DNA of 64,000 nucleotides from Elymus sibiricus (lineage: Eukaryota > Streptophyta > Magnoliopsida > Poales > Poaceae), in the NCBI GenBank assembly GCA_039707655.1, contig CM077676.1, positions 376,406,114 through 376,470,113 of the forward strand, in the 5' to 3' direction. Of this stretch, positions 33,885 through 44,977 are shown in pieces. The position numbers and the translations under genes are program-made. The notes beneath the pieces were generated by a model. The model did no database searches. It had not been told where the DNA came from and saw nothing but the letters and a program-made list of their open reading frames with translations. Each line of letters starts with the position of its first letter. Position 1 is the stretch's first letter.

Positions 33885-34655
33885 TACTATGGCAGAAGAT
33901 CCAATGGAGGTTGCAGCGTCGTTAGATCTGGCGAGGTGACCCAACGATGAAGATCAAAGGGGAGGGGTGCTATGGACTAAGTTAGGGTTTGGGAATGGAT
34001 GAGGTGGAGAAGGATGGTTGGTAGGCCACACAAATGGAGGAAGGAGGTGGCGGCTGTGGAGGGATTAGAGGAAGGATGTCCTAGGTTTTATCCCTAATGA
34101 AAGGGGAGCACCTACCTTTTATAGGCAGGGGCTGTTAGTCAGGTTGGGCTTGTTTTGGGCTGGGTAGGAGGGAATTAGGTGGGACTTGAGCTAGCGGGAG
34201 AGAGTAAAGTAGGATCCAAATGCAAGTTTTATTTATGAAATCCCTTCTGTTATTTAAATGGTTACTACACCCTCATATTTAAACATTCAGATATCAAACG
34301 AACCCCGTTTCATACAGAATTTGACGTGCGGCCTCAATATACTATAACAAGACCACACGCAAATTTTGACTCATTTTGAAAACATTTAATTACCCATTTA
34401 AAAAATAATTTAAATAGCATCATACAGCCATGTGCAAATGTCCGGTTGATCTCCGAGCAGAAGGGTAATGGATAGGGGTACTATTCACCTTTCCAGAGAA
34501 ATGGTGAAATATAAGTATGGCTATAAGTTTAGTAAAAACACCCAAATAATCCGGTATGAAGACAACGTGCTGCTGAGGCAGTGCTGATGATGTCATAATG
34601 ATGCACAAATAATAATAGTCAAATATAATAACTAGGATTATTCTGGGTTTTTACA
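33885..34655 (-). repeat. Possible minus-strand LTR or gene-free sequence
   Basis: The right edge reads on the minus strand as TGTAAAAACCCAGAATAATC, an LTR-like opening, and a TATA-like CCTATAAAAGG lies at about 34117 on the minus strand. A left end at TGGCAGAAG (33890) is possible, but no matching target duplication is present. This call is tentative. Confidence 0.35.
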
Positions 34656-35025
34656 CAGCACACTGAGCACCCCTAGGTGGATTGGACGGCAAACAGTTTC
34701 CCAGTTAACCTTGCTCTTGCCACCCATCACCTTAGCGGTCCCTTCCTAGAGGAAGGCACACTCAATCTTGGTGACGCTCTTGAGGACAGGTGGGGGACGA
34801 CCACCAGAGTGAGGTATTGGATGACTTGCGAGGTGATGACAAACTTGACAATCATGGAGTGGCCCACCGAGGTGATATGCATAGCCTCCCAAGGCACATG
34901 CTTCTTAGCAATTTTTTCCTGAAGGTATTTAAAATTGACCTTCCTAAGCTACCAAACAGAGAGAGGAAGGCCAAGGTATCTCATAGGGAAGGATGATCTC
35001 ATGGCAGGCAACCCCTCAAGGATGG
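34656..35025 (-). pseudogene. LINE reverse transcriptase fragment (minus strand), 3' part
   Basis: On the minus strand it encodes RYLGLPLSV near 34965 and a VPWEAMHITSVGHSMIVKFV block near 34870, typical of the region after the plant LINE YADD motif. It is continuous with 49033-50255 once the gypsy element is removed: the codons for HLDLEAI on the far side join ILEGLPAM here. Confidence 0.7.
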
Positions 35026-38000
35026 TGTAACACCCCTATGTAATGAGCTACAGTGATCCACAATGATTATGCTAAGTTACCTTGATTTACAATGCTTGAT
35101 CATATTGGATTCATATCTCATTTCAAATTCCATCACTGAATTCAATTCAAATTATAAGTGAAATTTGAAGTTGCACAAAAGTTGCTGAAAAATAGTTCAT
35201 GTTTTAGCAAATATTCCATAACATTTATTTGTTAAGGAAATCATCATCACCTCAATGCTAAAATGGGCTATAGCATTTAAAATAGTGCCATTTCAGCATT
35301 TTAAAATGCCATTTCATTTATGAAAATTCAAATGAATTCAAAAGCCTCCCAAATTTTTTTGTGGCAGTGCCAAATAATACTAGGTATTTATGTGGCCAAG
35401 TACCACATTTTACAAAAATCTATTTGGCAGCTCAATTTATTGCAAAACCATTCTGTAAAAAAGAAAACAGAAAGGAAAAAGGGAAAAGGCCTAAAACAAC
35501 TGGGCCAAAGTGCACAGTGGCACCGGCCCAGCCCACACTCTCTCTCCTTCCTCCTCCCGCCTCTCTCCTCTGCCGTGTTAGCGCGCCCGTGGCCGCGCAC
35601 GCGCGTCGGCGAGACGGCGACGCTACAGGCGCCGCGGGTGGATAAGGCCTCCACCGCAGCCTCCCCTGGGCTCCCCTATCCACTCCTCCCCTCTCCTCTC
35701 GTCCTCCCTTGCTCGGTTTCGAGCTCACCCGACGCGGTGATCGCCGTCGCCGCGTCAATCCCGCAGCCACAGTCGTCCCCACGCCGTGCATCCGTGTCCG
35801 TTCGCTCTGCCGTCGACCACTCCTTCGCCTAGTGCCACCTGTTGGAGCTGGGAGCCCCTGCATCGAGCCCCACGACGTCGTCTTCCTCCTTCGGCCACCG
35901 CGACAACTCCGGCGATTCCGGCACCGTGCTGCGCTACTAAGCTCCCGACGAGCCTCCTTGTGCTCCACGGTGAGCTCCGCCTCCTTTCCCCTCTGCTTTT
36001 GCCACCGTTCCCGTGCCGTAGCTCGCCGTGCTGTTGCCGTGCCCGCGTCGCCACGGTTGAGCTCGCCGCCGTAGTCACTCTCGCCGCAGCTCGCGTCCGA
36101 GCTCGTAGTCGAGCTCCTGGATCTCCCAGGAGCCCAACGCTTCCACGCACACGCCCTCCCGTGCCCCGCATCGCCATAACCGCCACCGCCCGAACTCCGG
36201 CGCCCGCTCGCGAGCTCGCCGCCGTCGATTCCGGCCACTTCCGGCCACGCCACCGCCACCGATCGACGCGCTGTCGTGCGCTCGTTCTAACGCACCTAGC
36301 CGCGCGCGAAATGGCGCCCTAGAGATGAAATCCGATGAGGGCCGTGGCCCTCCGCCGCGTTTGCGGGTCACTGGCGTCTAAACGCCGGCCGCCGCCGCCG
36401 TGGCTGGCCTGGGCCCACCCCTAGGTCGCTGACTAGTGGGCCCCAGGGGCCCAGTTGACTGGGTTGACCCAATCAACATGCTGACTGGGTAGCCCCAGTC
36501 ACTATCAAGCATGCCCCACGTGTTTAATTATCCGTTTTATAATTAAACTTAATTTGTTAAATAGTTAGTCACTGACAGATGGGTCCCATTAGTTAATTAA
36601 CCTAATTAGTAAAAATTAACCTCTGTTAATCAACTCAGTCACTGACATGTGGGTCCCAGTGGTCAGGTTTGACCTGGACCGGCTGAGTTGACTGCTGACG
36701 TGACCCTGACGTACTGCTGACGCAATAAAGCTATTTTCAAATTAAGTTAATTCCAGAAATTTTAGAATATTGTTTAAAACTTTGAAAAATCATAGAAAAT
36801 AATCCGTAGCTCGGACGAAAAAGTTTTCTACATGAAAGTTGATCAGCAAAATGAGACGAATCCGAATATGCCCTCCATGTAGTTGTCACATGCCCACAAC
36901 ACTGCAAACATGGAACCTTCCCCTCCGGTTCATCTGTCTGATAGATGCCTAAAACCGGGAAAATAATCCCAGATATTTTCCCGCTCCGTCTCCAACGTGT
37001 AGCTCTGCAATAGGTCACCCCCAGCACTGCATATTGCCATGCCATTCATCTATGTTGCATTTGTTTGCTTTGTATTTATTGTTTCTTCCCCCTCTTCTCT
37101 CCGGTAGACCCCGTGACCGACGCTTCCCCTGAGGACTGCTACATCTCCGACGACCCCTCTTTTACCGCAGAGCTTCCAGGCAAGTAAAACTCCCTTGATC
37201 ATTCCTATATCGCCCACTCTTTCTCCCTCATGCTTGCATTAGGATTTGCTACTGTATTTGATTGCTCCCATTCTGATGCATAACCTGATTTTGTAACTGC
37301 TGTTGATACTTTACCTGTTGTCCTATATGCTTAGTATAGGCTAGTTAGTGATCCATCAGTGGCCTCGAACCCTTGTCCGTGTTGCCATGCTTTTCTTCTG
37401 CATGTTTCAATCAACGTGATCAATGTGCAGAGACCGACACAGCACCACACACCCCCTTAGTTGTACGACTTTGCAGAGCTACTATTAAGTGCCGAGGGTG
37501 ATACCTCCTACCTCACTCCTGATGATATCTCTGTAGCATAGCTAGTCAGTTGTGGGTTACCGAGGGTGATTCCTCTTTCACCACCTCCGAAGAAGCCTCT
37601 GTCGTGCTACCCCTCAAGTGTGAACCCATCGAGGGTGATTCCTCCGAGTTCACTTTGACGGATACATCGAGTGGGAATCCATCGAGGGTGATTCCTCGGA
37701 TTTCCCCCTTGATGTTTCGGACACACGGATACCTTGAATTTACCTCAGGCCTCTGTTAAAGTCGGGTCGACCCCGAGGGGTACCCACGAGAGATATGAAG
37801 TCGGGTTGACCGTGAGGGTACCCGCGAGATAATTACGTGGCACAGCCGGGCAGGCAGACCGCCCCAGGAGAGGGATGGGCCTGGCCCTTGCCGTAAGTCC
37901 ACGAGACGGGGCGATGGGGTCACATGATCGTGGATCACTGATCGTCTCCGCGAGCTCCCAATATACTAACGGTTTGGATATGTGATATGAGTAGGCCTCT

Positions 38001-39144
38001 GGCCTTTTCGCACTAACCACCACGCGGGTTAGCACCCGGTGTCGTACGATTCTCCCGAAAGCTCTGTCAGACATCCAGTTTAGCATTGCGGCACGACTGG
38101 GCCGGCGCCATCCAGGAGAGAGGTGGTGCCTGGATTCGCCCTGCGCGCAACGACCCGGAGTGCAAAGGGCGATGGGCCCAAGACCCCTGAGCACTTAGGA
38201 TGTAGACCGGCGGGGACCTCTCTGCGAAGCCTAGGTAGGACTACGTCGTGTCGATCATCCGAGGCTGGGCATGACCGAGAAAAGTGTGTCCGGCCAGAGT
38301 TAATCGAGCGTGTTGGGTAGTGCACCCCTGCAGGGAAGTTATCTATTCGAATAGCCGTGTCCACGGTAACAGGAAGCTCAGTATAGTATCCTGATCTACT
38401 ACAACTAGAACTGGATACTTGTGATACTAAATTAACATGTTAGCTCCGGGATCGCTTTCTCGTAGGGAGTCGAGGAAGGATCTCTGGGCATTGCTACTAT
38501 TACTTGATTACTTTATTATATACTAATCTGCACTCTTCTAATGCTGCAAGACGCTGCAAGATGCTAGTCTTCGATAGGCTAGGCCCTTTCTCTATTCTGA
38601 CATTTCTGCAGTCTAGTCCACAGATACATCCCCTTCATTTGATACCGATGCATAAATAGAATAGTTCTGATGTAAGTCTTGCGAGTACTTTGGATGAGTA
38701 CTCACGGGTGCTTTGCTACCTCTTTTCCCCATACCCGATTGCTGCGACCAGATGACGAAGCCCCGGAGCCAGCTGACCCCGTCGACGACTACTACTACCC
38801 CGGTGGAGCCTACTACTATGTGGAGACCGACGACCAGGAGTAGTTCGGAGGCTCCCAGGCAGGAGGCCTGCGCCTTTTTGATCTACATGTCGTTGTTTTG
38901 CTCAGCCTTCTTAAGGCAACCTTGTCTAATTATGTCTGTACTCAGATACTAATGCTTCTGCTGATGCTTGTGTAATTCGAGCTTATGTATTCGAGCCCTC
39001 GAGGCCCCTGGCTTGTAATATAAAGCTTGTATGACTTTTAATTTGTGTCTAGAGTTGTGTTGTGATATCTTCCCGTGAGTCCCTGGGCTTGATCGTGCGC
39101 ATTTGCGTGTATAATTAGTGCACGGTCGAGTCGGGGGCGTCACA
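35026..39144 (+). repeat. 5' LTR of the chromovirus element (4119 bp)
   Basis: It runs from TGTAACACCCCTATGTAATG to GAGTCGGGGGCGTCACA. It holds a GC-rich core (35570-36400) in which long open frames on both strands (for example 35432-36259) reflect base composition. A degenerate motif CGAGGGTGAT(A/T)CCTC recurs four times near 37490-37700. It contains about 64 bp (around 35580-35645) that the 3' LTR lacks. Confidence 0.9.
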
Positions 39145-39147
39145 AGT

Positions 39148-39159
39148 TGGTATCAGAGC
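39148..39159 (+). other. Primer binding site (initiator tRNA-Met)
   Basis: TGGTATCAGAGC, an exact match to the standard plant site, three bases inside the LTR end. Confidence 0.9.
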
Positions 39160-39776
39160 CGACTGCCTATTGGAAGCCCCTTCCAACTCCTTGGCCGAAG
39201 TTGAGTCTAGTCTTTGAAAAATGATTTTACTAACATGGATGTGTGGCTTACGGGCCCATGTCGCCAATGGGTGGTATTAGGATCTTTTATTCCTCTCCTT
39301 TACTCTGGGACTCTGATTTCTCTTCTATTCGGGTTAAAGATTTTACTGACTCTAACTCTAGGTTCTCGTGATCACATCCACACGGAGATCTGAATTAACC
39401 CTTCTTTGAATTGAGGGCCAGGATCTGCTGCACAGTGTTCACGGACCACAGGATCCTTTTATCGAGGGCACCTTGCGTTGTCACTTGCAGATTCCTCGTT
39501 CCAGTGGTTTTCTCCGACGTTGATGTAGCCTTTGCTATGTTTCGTTGTTGTATCTCTCCACCGCGTGCCTGCGTGCCGCCTAGTTTGTCTAGTTACGAGT
39601 GTTTCCGAACTCGTGCTGCCCGTTTGTATCCAACTCTGTGCATGGATTTGTATGTCTTCAATGACTACTAATATGTATCTAATGCACTTCTTGTTCATTG
39701 CTCATGTTACGTCATGAATGGTTCCATACATTTGCAATTCCTCTTTACTAAACCAACCCCTGCTATTTTAAGCAGG
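39160..39776 (+). other. Untranslated leader of the chromovirus element
   Basis: No conserved coding sequence was found between the primer site and the gag ATG at 39777. It is the likely place for packaging signals. Confidence 0.5.
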
Positions 39777-41033
39777 ATGGTTAGGTTCAATGCCCATGGT
39801 CGTGGCCGTGGTGCCAGTGCTCCACCACCGACAGATTACATGGCCGCTATGATGCAGCAGTTTGAGCTGAACCGTCAATTTATGACCGGGATAATGGCCC
39901 AGCTTCCAAACCAGAATGCTCATCAATAGCCTGCCCCAATAACACTGCAAGAATTCGTGCGCCTCAACCCGTCCATTTTCCGCAACTCCACCAACCCTAT
40001 GGATGCCGATGATTGGCTTCGTGACATCCTGCTTGAGACGGAGTTAGCTAATGTTGCCCCTGCCAGTTACGTCACCTTTGCGACATTTCACTTGAAGGGT
40101 CCAGCTGCTCAATGGTGGGAAAGCCACAGGGGTATGCTGCCTGCTGGAACTGTAACCACTTGGCAGGAATTTCAGTCAGCCTTCCGTGCACGGCACATTC
40201 CTCAAGGTCTGATGGACCAAAAAAAGAAGGAGTTCCGCAAACTCATACAGGGCAAAATGACTGTGGATGAATATCAGCGGAAATTTCTCGATTTATCCCG
40301 CTATGCAGAGGATGACGTCTGCATTGACGCTCGCAATCAGGAGAAGTTTCGTGAAGGACTGCGTCCTGATATAAAGCTCGCACTTGTTGTCCATGATTGC
40401 GTGGACTTTGCGATGCTTGTCAGCCAAGCTTTCCGAGCTGAAACTGGTCTGACTGAGTACCAGGAGTCGCTCAAGCATACCCGAGATGTTGGTCCATCCT
40501 CGGGTCAGCCTGCTCAAAAATGTCAAGTCTGGATCCCGCACAATGTTTATCACCGATCTGCTCCAACACCAAGGCCGTCTTATGTTGCACCTCGTCTGCC
40601 TCCACCGCCGAGACAGCTAACGATTCAGGGTGGACAGCCCAATGTTATGGCTCCTCCCCTTAATGATGGTTTATGCCGCAAGTGTGGACAGCCAGGGCAC
40701 CTTGCTCTCAATTGTCGCCAAGGTCAGCCGCAGAATGCATCACGTCCTCCTGTTGTCCGTAAGAAGGTCCGTCGAAACCATCGTAACAGAAGTTGTAGTG
40801 CCAGGGCGCCTGCTATGAGTTGTGGTCAAGTTGCCCATGTCAAGATTGAAGAAGCTCGTGAGGCCCCAAAAATCGTGATGGGTACCCTCCCCGTTAATTC
40901 AGTGCCAGCCTCTGTTCTCTTTGATTCAGGAGCATCACATGCCTTTGTGTCCCAACAATTTGCTCGGTTGCATGGGTTGGATATGGAGAATTTGCCCACT
41001 CCTTTAGCGGTTCAATCTCCGGGATCCAAGTGA
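39777..41033 (+). pseudogene. gag: Chromovirus gag with CCHC zinc knuckle, and start of protease
   Basis: The ATG at 39777 opens MVRFNAHGRGRG. A TAG stop at 39927 breaks the frame, which then continues unchanged. The retrotransposon-gag region has an AAQWWESHRG core near 40110, and the CCHC zinc knuckle (CRKCGQPGHLALNC) is at about 40675-40716. The aspartic protease active site FDSGASHAF follows near 40920. The frame ends at a TGA at 41031 and goes on in the same frame. Gag forms particles and the knuckle binds RNA. Both stops are single transitions from plausible sense codons. Confidence 0.8.
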
Positions 41034-43405
41034 CAAACCACAATGGTGAGCCCTCACAACCAAATCGAAATTGGAGGTCTACTTTTTTTGGCTTCTCTCT
41101 TTGTGCTCGGACCTTCCAACATAGACATCATTTTTGGTATGGAATGGTTGACAGCCTATAATGCTTTGATCGACTGTGCCGCCAAGACAGTTCAGCTTAC
41201 ACACCCTTCTGGCCAGGTGATCAACTACTCAGCCCAGATAATCTAGAATGCCGAGAGCCAGATATATGCTCTGAATGCATTGAATGCTTCACCTCTTGAG
41301 GGAATAGAGAACATTCCAGTTGTTCATGAATTCCAAGATGTCTTTCCAGAAGAACTTCCAGGAGTACCCCCTGTTAGAGCTGTCGAGTTTGTCATCGACT
41401 TAAAACCGGGCACTACTCCTATTGCCAAGCGCCCATACAAGATGCCGCCGCATGAACTTCTTGAACTTAAGGAGGAAATTGACAAGTCACTTTGTAAGGG
41501 TTTCATTTGCCCCAGTTTTTCTGCTTGGGGAGCACCTTATCTCTTTGTTAAGAAGAAGGATGGAACAAATCGGTTGGTTCAAGATTACCGACCTATCAAC
41601 CAGGCAACAATTCAGAACAAGTACCCGCTCCCTCGGATCAATGATCTGTATGATCAGCTAGCTGGTTCCTCAGTATTCTATAAACTTGATTTGAGATTGG
41701 GATACCACCAGATCTGAGTTCGTGAAGAGGATATTCCGAAGACCGCTTTCATTACTAGCTATGGCTCATATGAGTACACTGTCATGTCTTTCGGCTTAAC
41801 TAATGCTCCAGCAACGTTTTCCCGCCCGATGAATTATATCTTCATGGATTACCTCGACAAATTCATCGTGGTTTATCTGGATGATATTCTGGTATATTCC
41901 AAGAATAAGGAAGAACATGCTAAACATCTTCGTCTTGTACTGGAAAAACTTCGAGAGCATCAGCTATATGCCAAATATTCCAAGTGTGAATTCTGGTTAT
42001 CCAAAGTAACCTACCTTAGTCATGTGATTTCCAAGGATGGTATTGCTGTCAACCCAGAGTGAGTTCAGGCTATTCTTGACTGGACTCCCTCGAAGAATGT
42101 CAAACAAGTCAGAAGTTTTCTCGGACTCGCAAGCTATTGCCGCCGTTTTGTCGAGAACTTCTCCAAGATTGCCAAGCCTCTGACTAACCTGCTTCATAAA
42201 GGCATTAAGTTTGAGTGGACCGATAAATGTCAGGAAAGTTTCCAGACACTCAAGGACAAGCTGACTTCTGCACCAGTGCTTGCTCCTCCGGATCCCCGCA
42301 AGGAATTTGTCATTTATTGCGACGCCTCTCGTCAAGGATTAGGCTGTGTCCTAATGCAAGAACACAGAGTGATTGCTTATGCCTCGCGACAGTTGCGTCC
42401 TCATGAAGAGAACTACCCAGTTCATGATCTTGAACTTGCTGCAGTTATTTATGCACTGAAGTTGTGGCGACATTACCTCCTCGGTAATCGTTGCGAGATC
42501 TACACTGACCATCAAAGTCTGAAGTATCTGTTTACTCAGCCGGATCTAAATCTCCGTCAACAGAGATGGATGGAGGCAATTATAGACTATGACTGCGGTA
42601 TTTCATATACCCCTGGTAAGGCTAATGTAATGGCCGATGCTTTGAGCTGCAAGTCTTATTGCAACAATCTCATGGTTCAGCGAGCTCAACCCCTTCTTTA
42701 TGAAGAACTTCGCAAGTTGAACCTTCACATCGTTCCACAGGGTTCTCTTAATACCCTGGTTCTACAACCAAATCTTGAGAAAGCTGTTAAGTCTGCGCAA
42801 GCAAAAGACGCTGAAGTTGATCAGATGAAATGAGATCTTGTCTTTGAAAAAGCCAGAGATTTCTCGCTTGCTGAAGACGGAACCTTGTACTTCAGAGATC
42901 GCATTGTAGTACCCCGGTTCGAACTAATGACAGACAAGGTTATGAAGGAGGCACATGATACACCACTGTCTATTCATCCGGGTAGTACCAAGATGTATCG
43001 TGACCTCCGTCAAAGGTACTGGTGGTCCAAAATGAAGCAATACATTGCTCGCTATGTTGCCGAATGTGACGTTTGCCGTCGCGTTAAGGCAGAACATCAA
43101 AAATCTGCTGGAATTCTGCAACCGCTCCCTATCCCTGAATGGAAGTGGGACAAGGTTCAAATGGATCTTATCACCGGCCTTCCCAGGTCACAAAAGGGCC
43201 ATGATGCTATTCTTGTCGTCATCGATCAACTCTCCAAAGTTGCACATTTTCTCCCAGTCAAGGAGACGATCACTGCTAGTCAGTTAGCAGATTTGTATAT
43301 CTCCAGAATTGTGACACTCCACGGTATTCCGAAGGAGATCAGTTCCGACCGTGGCAGCCTCTTCACCTCTAAGTTCTGGGCAAGTTTCCAAGAAGCTATG
43401 GGAAC
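41034..43405 (+). pseudogene. pol: Chromovirus pol: protease end, reverse transcriptase, RNase H, N-terminal integrase
   Basis: Same frame as gag. The protease continues to a DIIFGMEWL block near 41125. Reverse transcriptase spans about 41400-41990 with the catalytic YLDD near 41875. RNase H spans about 42295-42640 ([20 protein letters not shown]). Integrase has an HHCC finger (about 42960-43090) and core Asp motifs near 43160 and 43345. In-frame stops occur at 41244 (TAG), 41715, 42060 and 42831 (all TGA), with no frameshift. At 43405 the integrase core is interrupted by plastid-derived DNA before its last catalytic Glu. Confidence 0.85.
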
Positions 43406-43479
43406 GTTTAATTATTCGAATGTATCAGCAGAATTTTTTGGATAACTCGGTTAATCATCCTAACCAAAATCGATTATTG

Positions 43480-43602
43480 GGAATCTCTTATGATAATCAT
43501 CCACGCCTTAAACGTATCCTAATGCCTGAAAGTTGGATAGGCTGGCCCTTACGTAAGGACTATATAACCCCCAATTTTTATGAAATACAAGATGCTCATT
43601 GA
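43480..43602 (+). pseudogene. ndhJ: ndhJ C-terminal fragment (plastid origin)
   Basis: It encodes the last 40 residues of plastid NAD(P)H dehydrogenase subunit J, from [13 protein letters not shown] to YEIQDAH and its stop, with no disabling change in this stretch. It is not expressed as such here: there is no plastid promoter and the 5' part is missing. Confidence 0.88.
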
Positions 43603-43615
43603 ATGATAAGAAATT

Positions 43616-43736
43616 CTACCGCTTACAAGAAAAGATCTCATGATAGTCAATATGGGCCCTCAACACCCATCAATGCATGGTGTTCTTCGACTGATCGTTA
43701 CTCTCGATGGTGAGGATGTTATTGATTGTGAACCCA
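43616..43736 (+). pseudogene. ndhH: ndhH N-terminal fragment (plastid origin)
   Basis: It begins at the third codon of ndhH ([18 protein letters not shown]) and runs to [10 protein letters not shown], then switches directly into psbA. Confidence 0.88.
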
Positions 43737-43800
43737 GCTCCTGTTGCAGCTGCTACTGCTGTTTTCTTGATTTACCTATTGGTTAAGGAAGCTTTTCTGA
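43737..43800 (+). pseudogene. psbA: psbA internal fragment (plastid origin)
   Basis: It encodes the [13 protein letters not shown] stretch of photosystem II D1, then a 1-bp loss shifts the frame before the GSFSD region. It ends where the trnL sequence begins. Confidence 0.85.
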
Positions 43801-43865
43801 AATTGGTAGACACACTGCTCTTAGGAAGCAGTGCTCAAGCATCTCGGTTCGAATCTGAGTGGCGG
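43800..43865 (+). pseudogene. trnL-UAG: Truncated plastid trnL-UAG
   Basis: D arm (AATTGGTAGACAC), anticodon loop CTCTTAGGAAG with UAG anticodon, long variable arm and T arm (GGTTCGAATC) are present. The first dozen bases of the acceptor stem are missing and the T stem has changes, so it is not a working tRNA. Confidence 0.85.
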
Positions 43866-43930
43866 GCAAGGACACCAGAATTTTTACTAGAAGTAGAAGA
43901 GTTACACAAAGTTCGCGAAATGATCACAAA
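43864..43930 (+). pseudogene. clpP: clpP internal fragment (plastid origin)
   Basis: It encodes [20 protein letters not shown] and the next residues, matching the grass plastid ClpP protease C-terminal half. It overlaps the end of trnL by a short shared CGGG. Confidence 0.75.
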
Positions 43931-44029
43931 GTCAATATTCTCGCATTTATTGCTACTGCACTGTTCATTCTAGTTCCTACTGCTTTTTTACTTATTATTT
44001 ATGTAAAAATAGTCAGCCAAAATAATTAA
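43931..44029 (+). pseudogene. psbM: psbM, nearly complete (plastid origin)
   Basis: 32 of about 34 codons of the photosystem II M protein, from [16 protein letters not shown] to the stop. Only the first two codons are missing, and there are one or two substitutions near the end. Confidence 0.85.
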
Positions 44030-44144
44030 TTGGGCTTGATAATCATTTATTGAATCAGTGTAATGACTCGACAAAATCGAGAGAAAAAAAGTTGTCTTTT
44101 GGGCAAACAAAATTGGAAGGAAGAAAATTTCTTTTTCATAGAAC

Positions 44145-44940
44145 CTGGAGCTCAGCTTATCACCCCCAGTCCCAACGCCAAGTTGAACGAGTTAACCAAG
44201 TGCTTGAAGATATGATGTGTGCATGTGCCATTTCATTTGGCAAGAAGTGGGAAGAGTCTCTCCCGTATGCTAAATTCTCATACAACAACAACTATCAAGC
44301 TAGCTTGAAAATGGCACCCTTTGAGGTATTATATGGACGTAAGTGTCGAACCCCTCTGAATTGGTCAGAAATTGGGGAACGGCCGCTCATTGGTCCGGAT
44401 ATTATCCAACAAGCTGAAGAGCAAGTCCGTATCGTCCGGGAAAATCTCAAGGTGGCCCAGTCTCGCCAGAAGAGCAATTATGATCGTAAACACTGGGGAT
44501 CGATCTATCAACCTGGCGAGCAAGCTTATCTGCGTGTCACTCCTATGAAGGGCACTCATCGTTTTGGAATCAAGGGCAAATTAGCTCCTCACTACATTGG
44601 TCCTTTCCGCATTCTCGCTAGACGTGGACATGTGGCTTATAAATTGGAGCTGCCGCCTCAGTTCTCCCACCTCCACGATGTCTTTCATGTGTCACAACTT
44701 CGCCGTTGCTTCAAGGATCCGCACCAAGCAGTGGATCATGAATTGCTTGAATTGCAAGATGATCTCTCTTATAAGGAGCATCTGATCCGCATTCTTGACC
44801 AAGCTGAACATCGGACCTGGCAGAAGACAACCAAGTTCCTTAAAGTGCAGTGGTCGAATCATACTGAAGATGAAGCCACTTGGGAACGTGAGGATCGTCT
44901 TCGCGAAGAATACCCCGATCTTTTCCCTTCTACCTCCTGA
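44145..44940 (+). pseudogene. pol: Integrase C-terminal part and chromodomain of the chromovirus
   Basis: The integrase resumes at SSAYHPQSQRQVERVNQ, with the last catalytic Glu, then a MAPFEVLYGRKCRTPLNW block, a GPF..R core and an HDVFHVSQLR motif. The chromodomain is at about 44790-44925 (VQWSNHTEDEATWERED). The frame reaches a stop at 44938-44940. It differs from the upstream frame because of the plastid insert. Chromodomains direct insertion to marked chromatin. Confidence 0.85.
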
Positions 44941-44960
44941 ATTCTTGGGACGAGAATTTC

Positions 44961-44977
44961 TTTTAGAGGAGGAGAAT
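44961..44977 (+). other. Polypurine tract of the chromovirus
   Basis: TTTTAGAGGAGGAGAAT lies directly before the TGTAACACC start of the 3' LTR. Confidence 0.75.

Larger units (their letters stand above)
43406..44144 (+). other. Mosaic of six plastid DNA pieces inserted in the integrase gene
   Basis: Pieces in order, all sense: end of ndhJ (43480-43602, including its stop and some 3' flank), start of ndhH from codon 3 (43616 to about 43736), internal psbA (about 43737-43800), trnL-UAG lacking its first bases (43800-43865), internal clpP (about 43864-43930), psbM from codon 3 through its stop (43931-44029). About 75 bp before and 110 bp after are AT-rich and unassigned. GAAC lies at 43402-43405 and 44141-44144, a possible 4-bp target repeat. 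The genes are scattered over the grass plastome, so this is a joined patchwork of nuclear plastid DNA, not one transfer. Confidence 0.88.

Noticed and set aside
35432..36259. Long open frame (about 275 codons, minus strand) in the chromovirus 5' LTR, with a twin at 45253-46146
   Set aside because: Both lie in the GC-rich core of the two LTRs, overlap frames in other registers, differ by indels between LTRs and show no domain.
43800..43865. Functional nuclear tRNA-Leu gene
   Set aside because: The 5' acceptor strand is missing and the T stem is altered; it is a plastid fragment within a mosaic.
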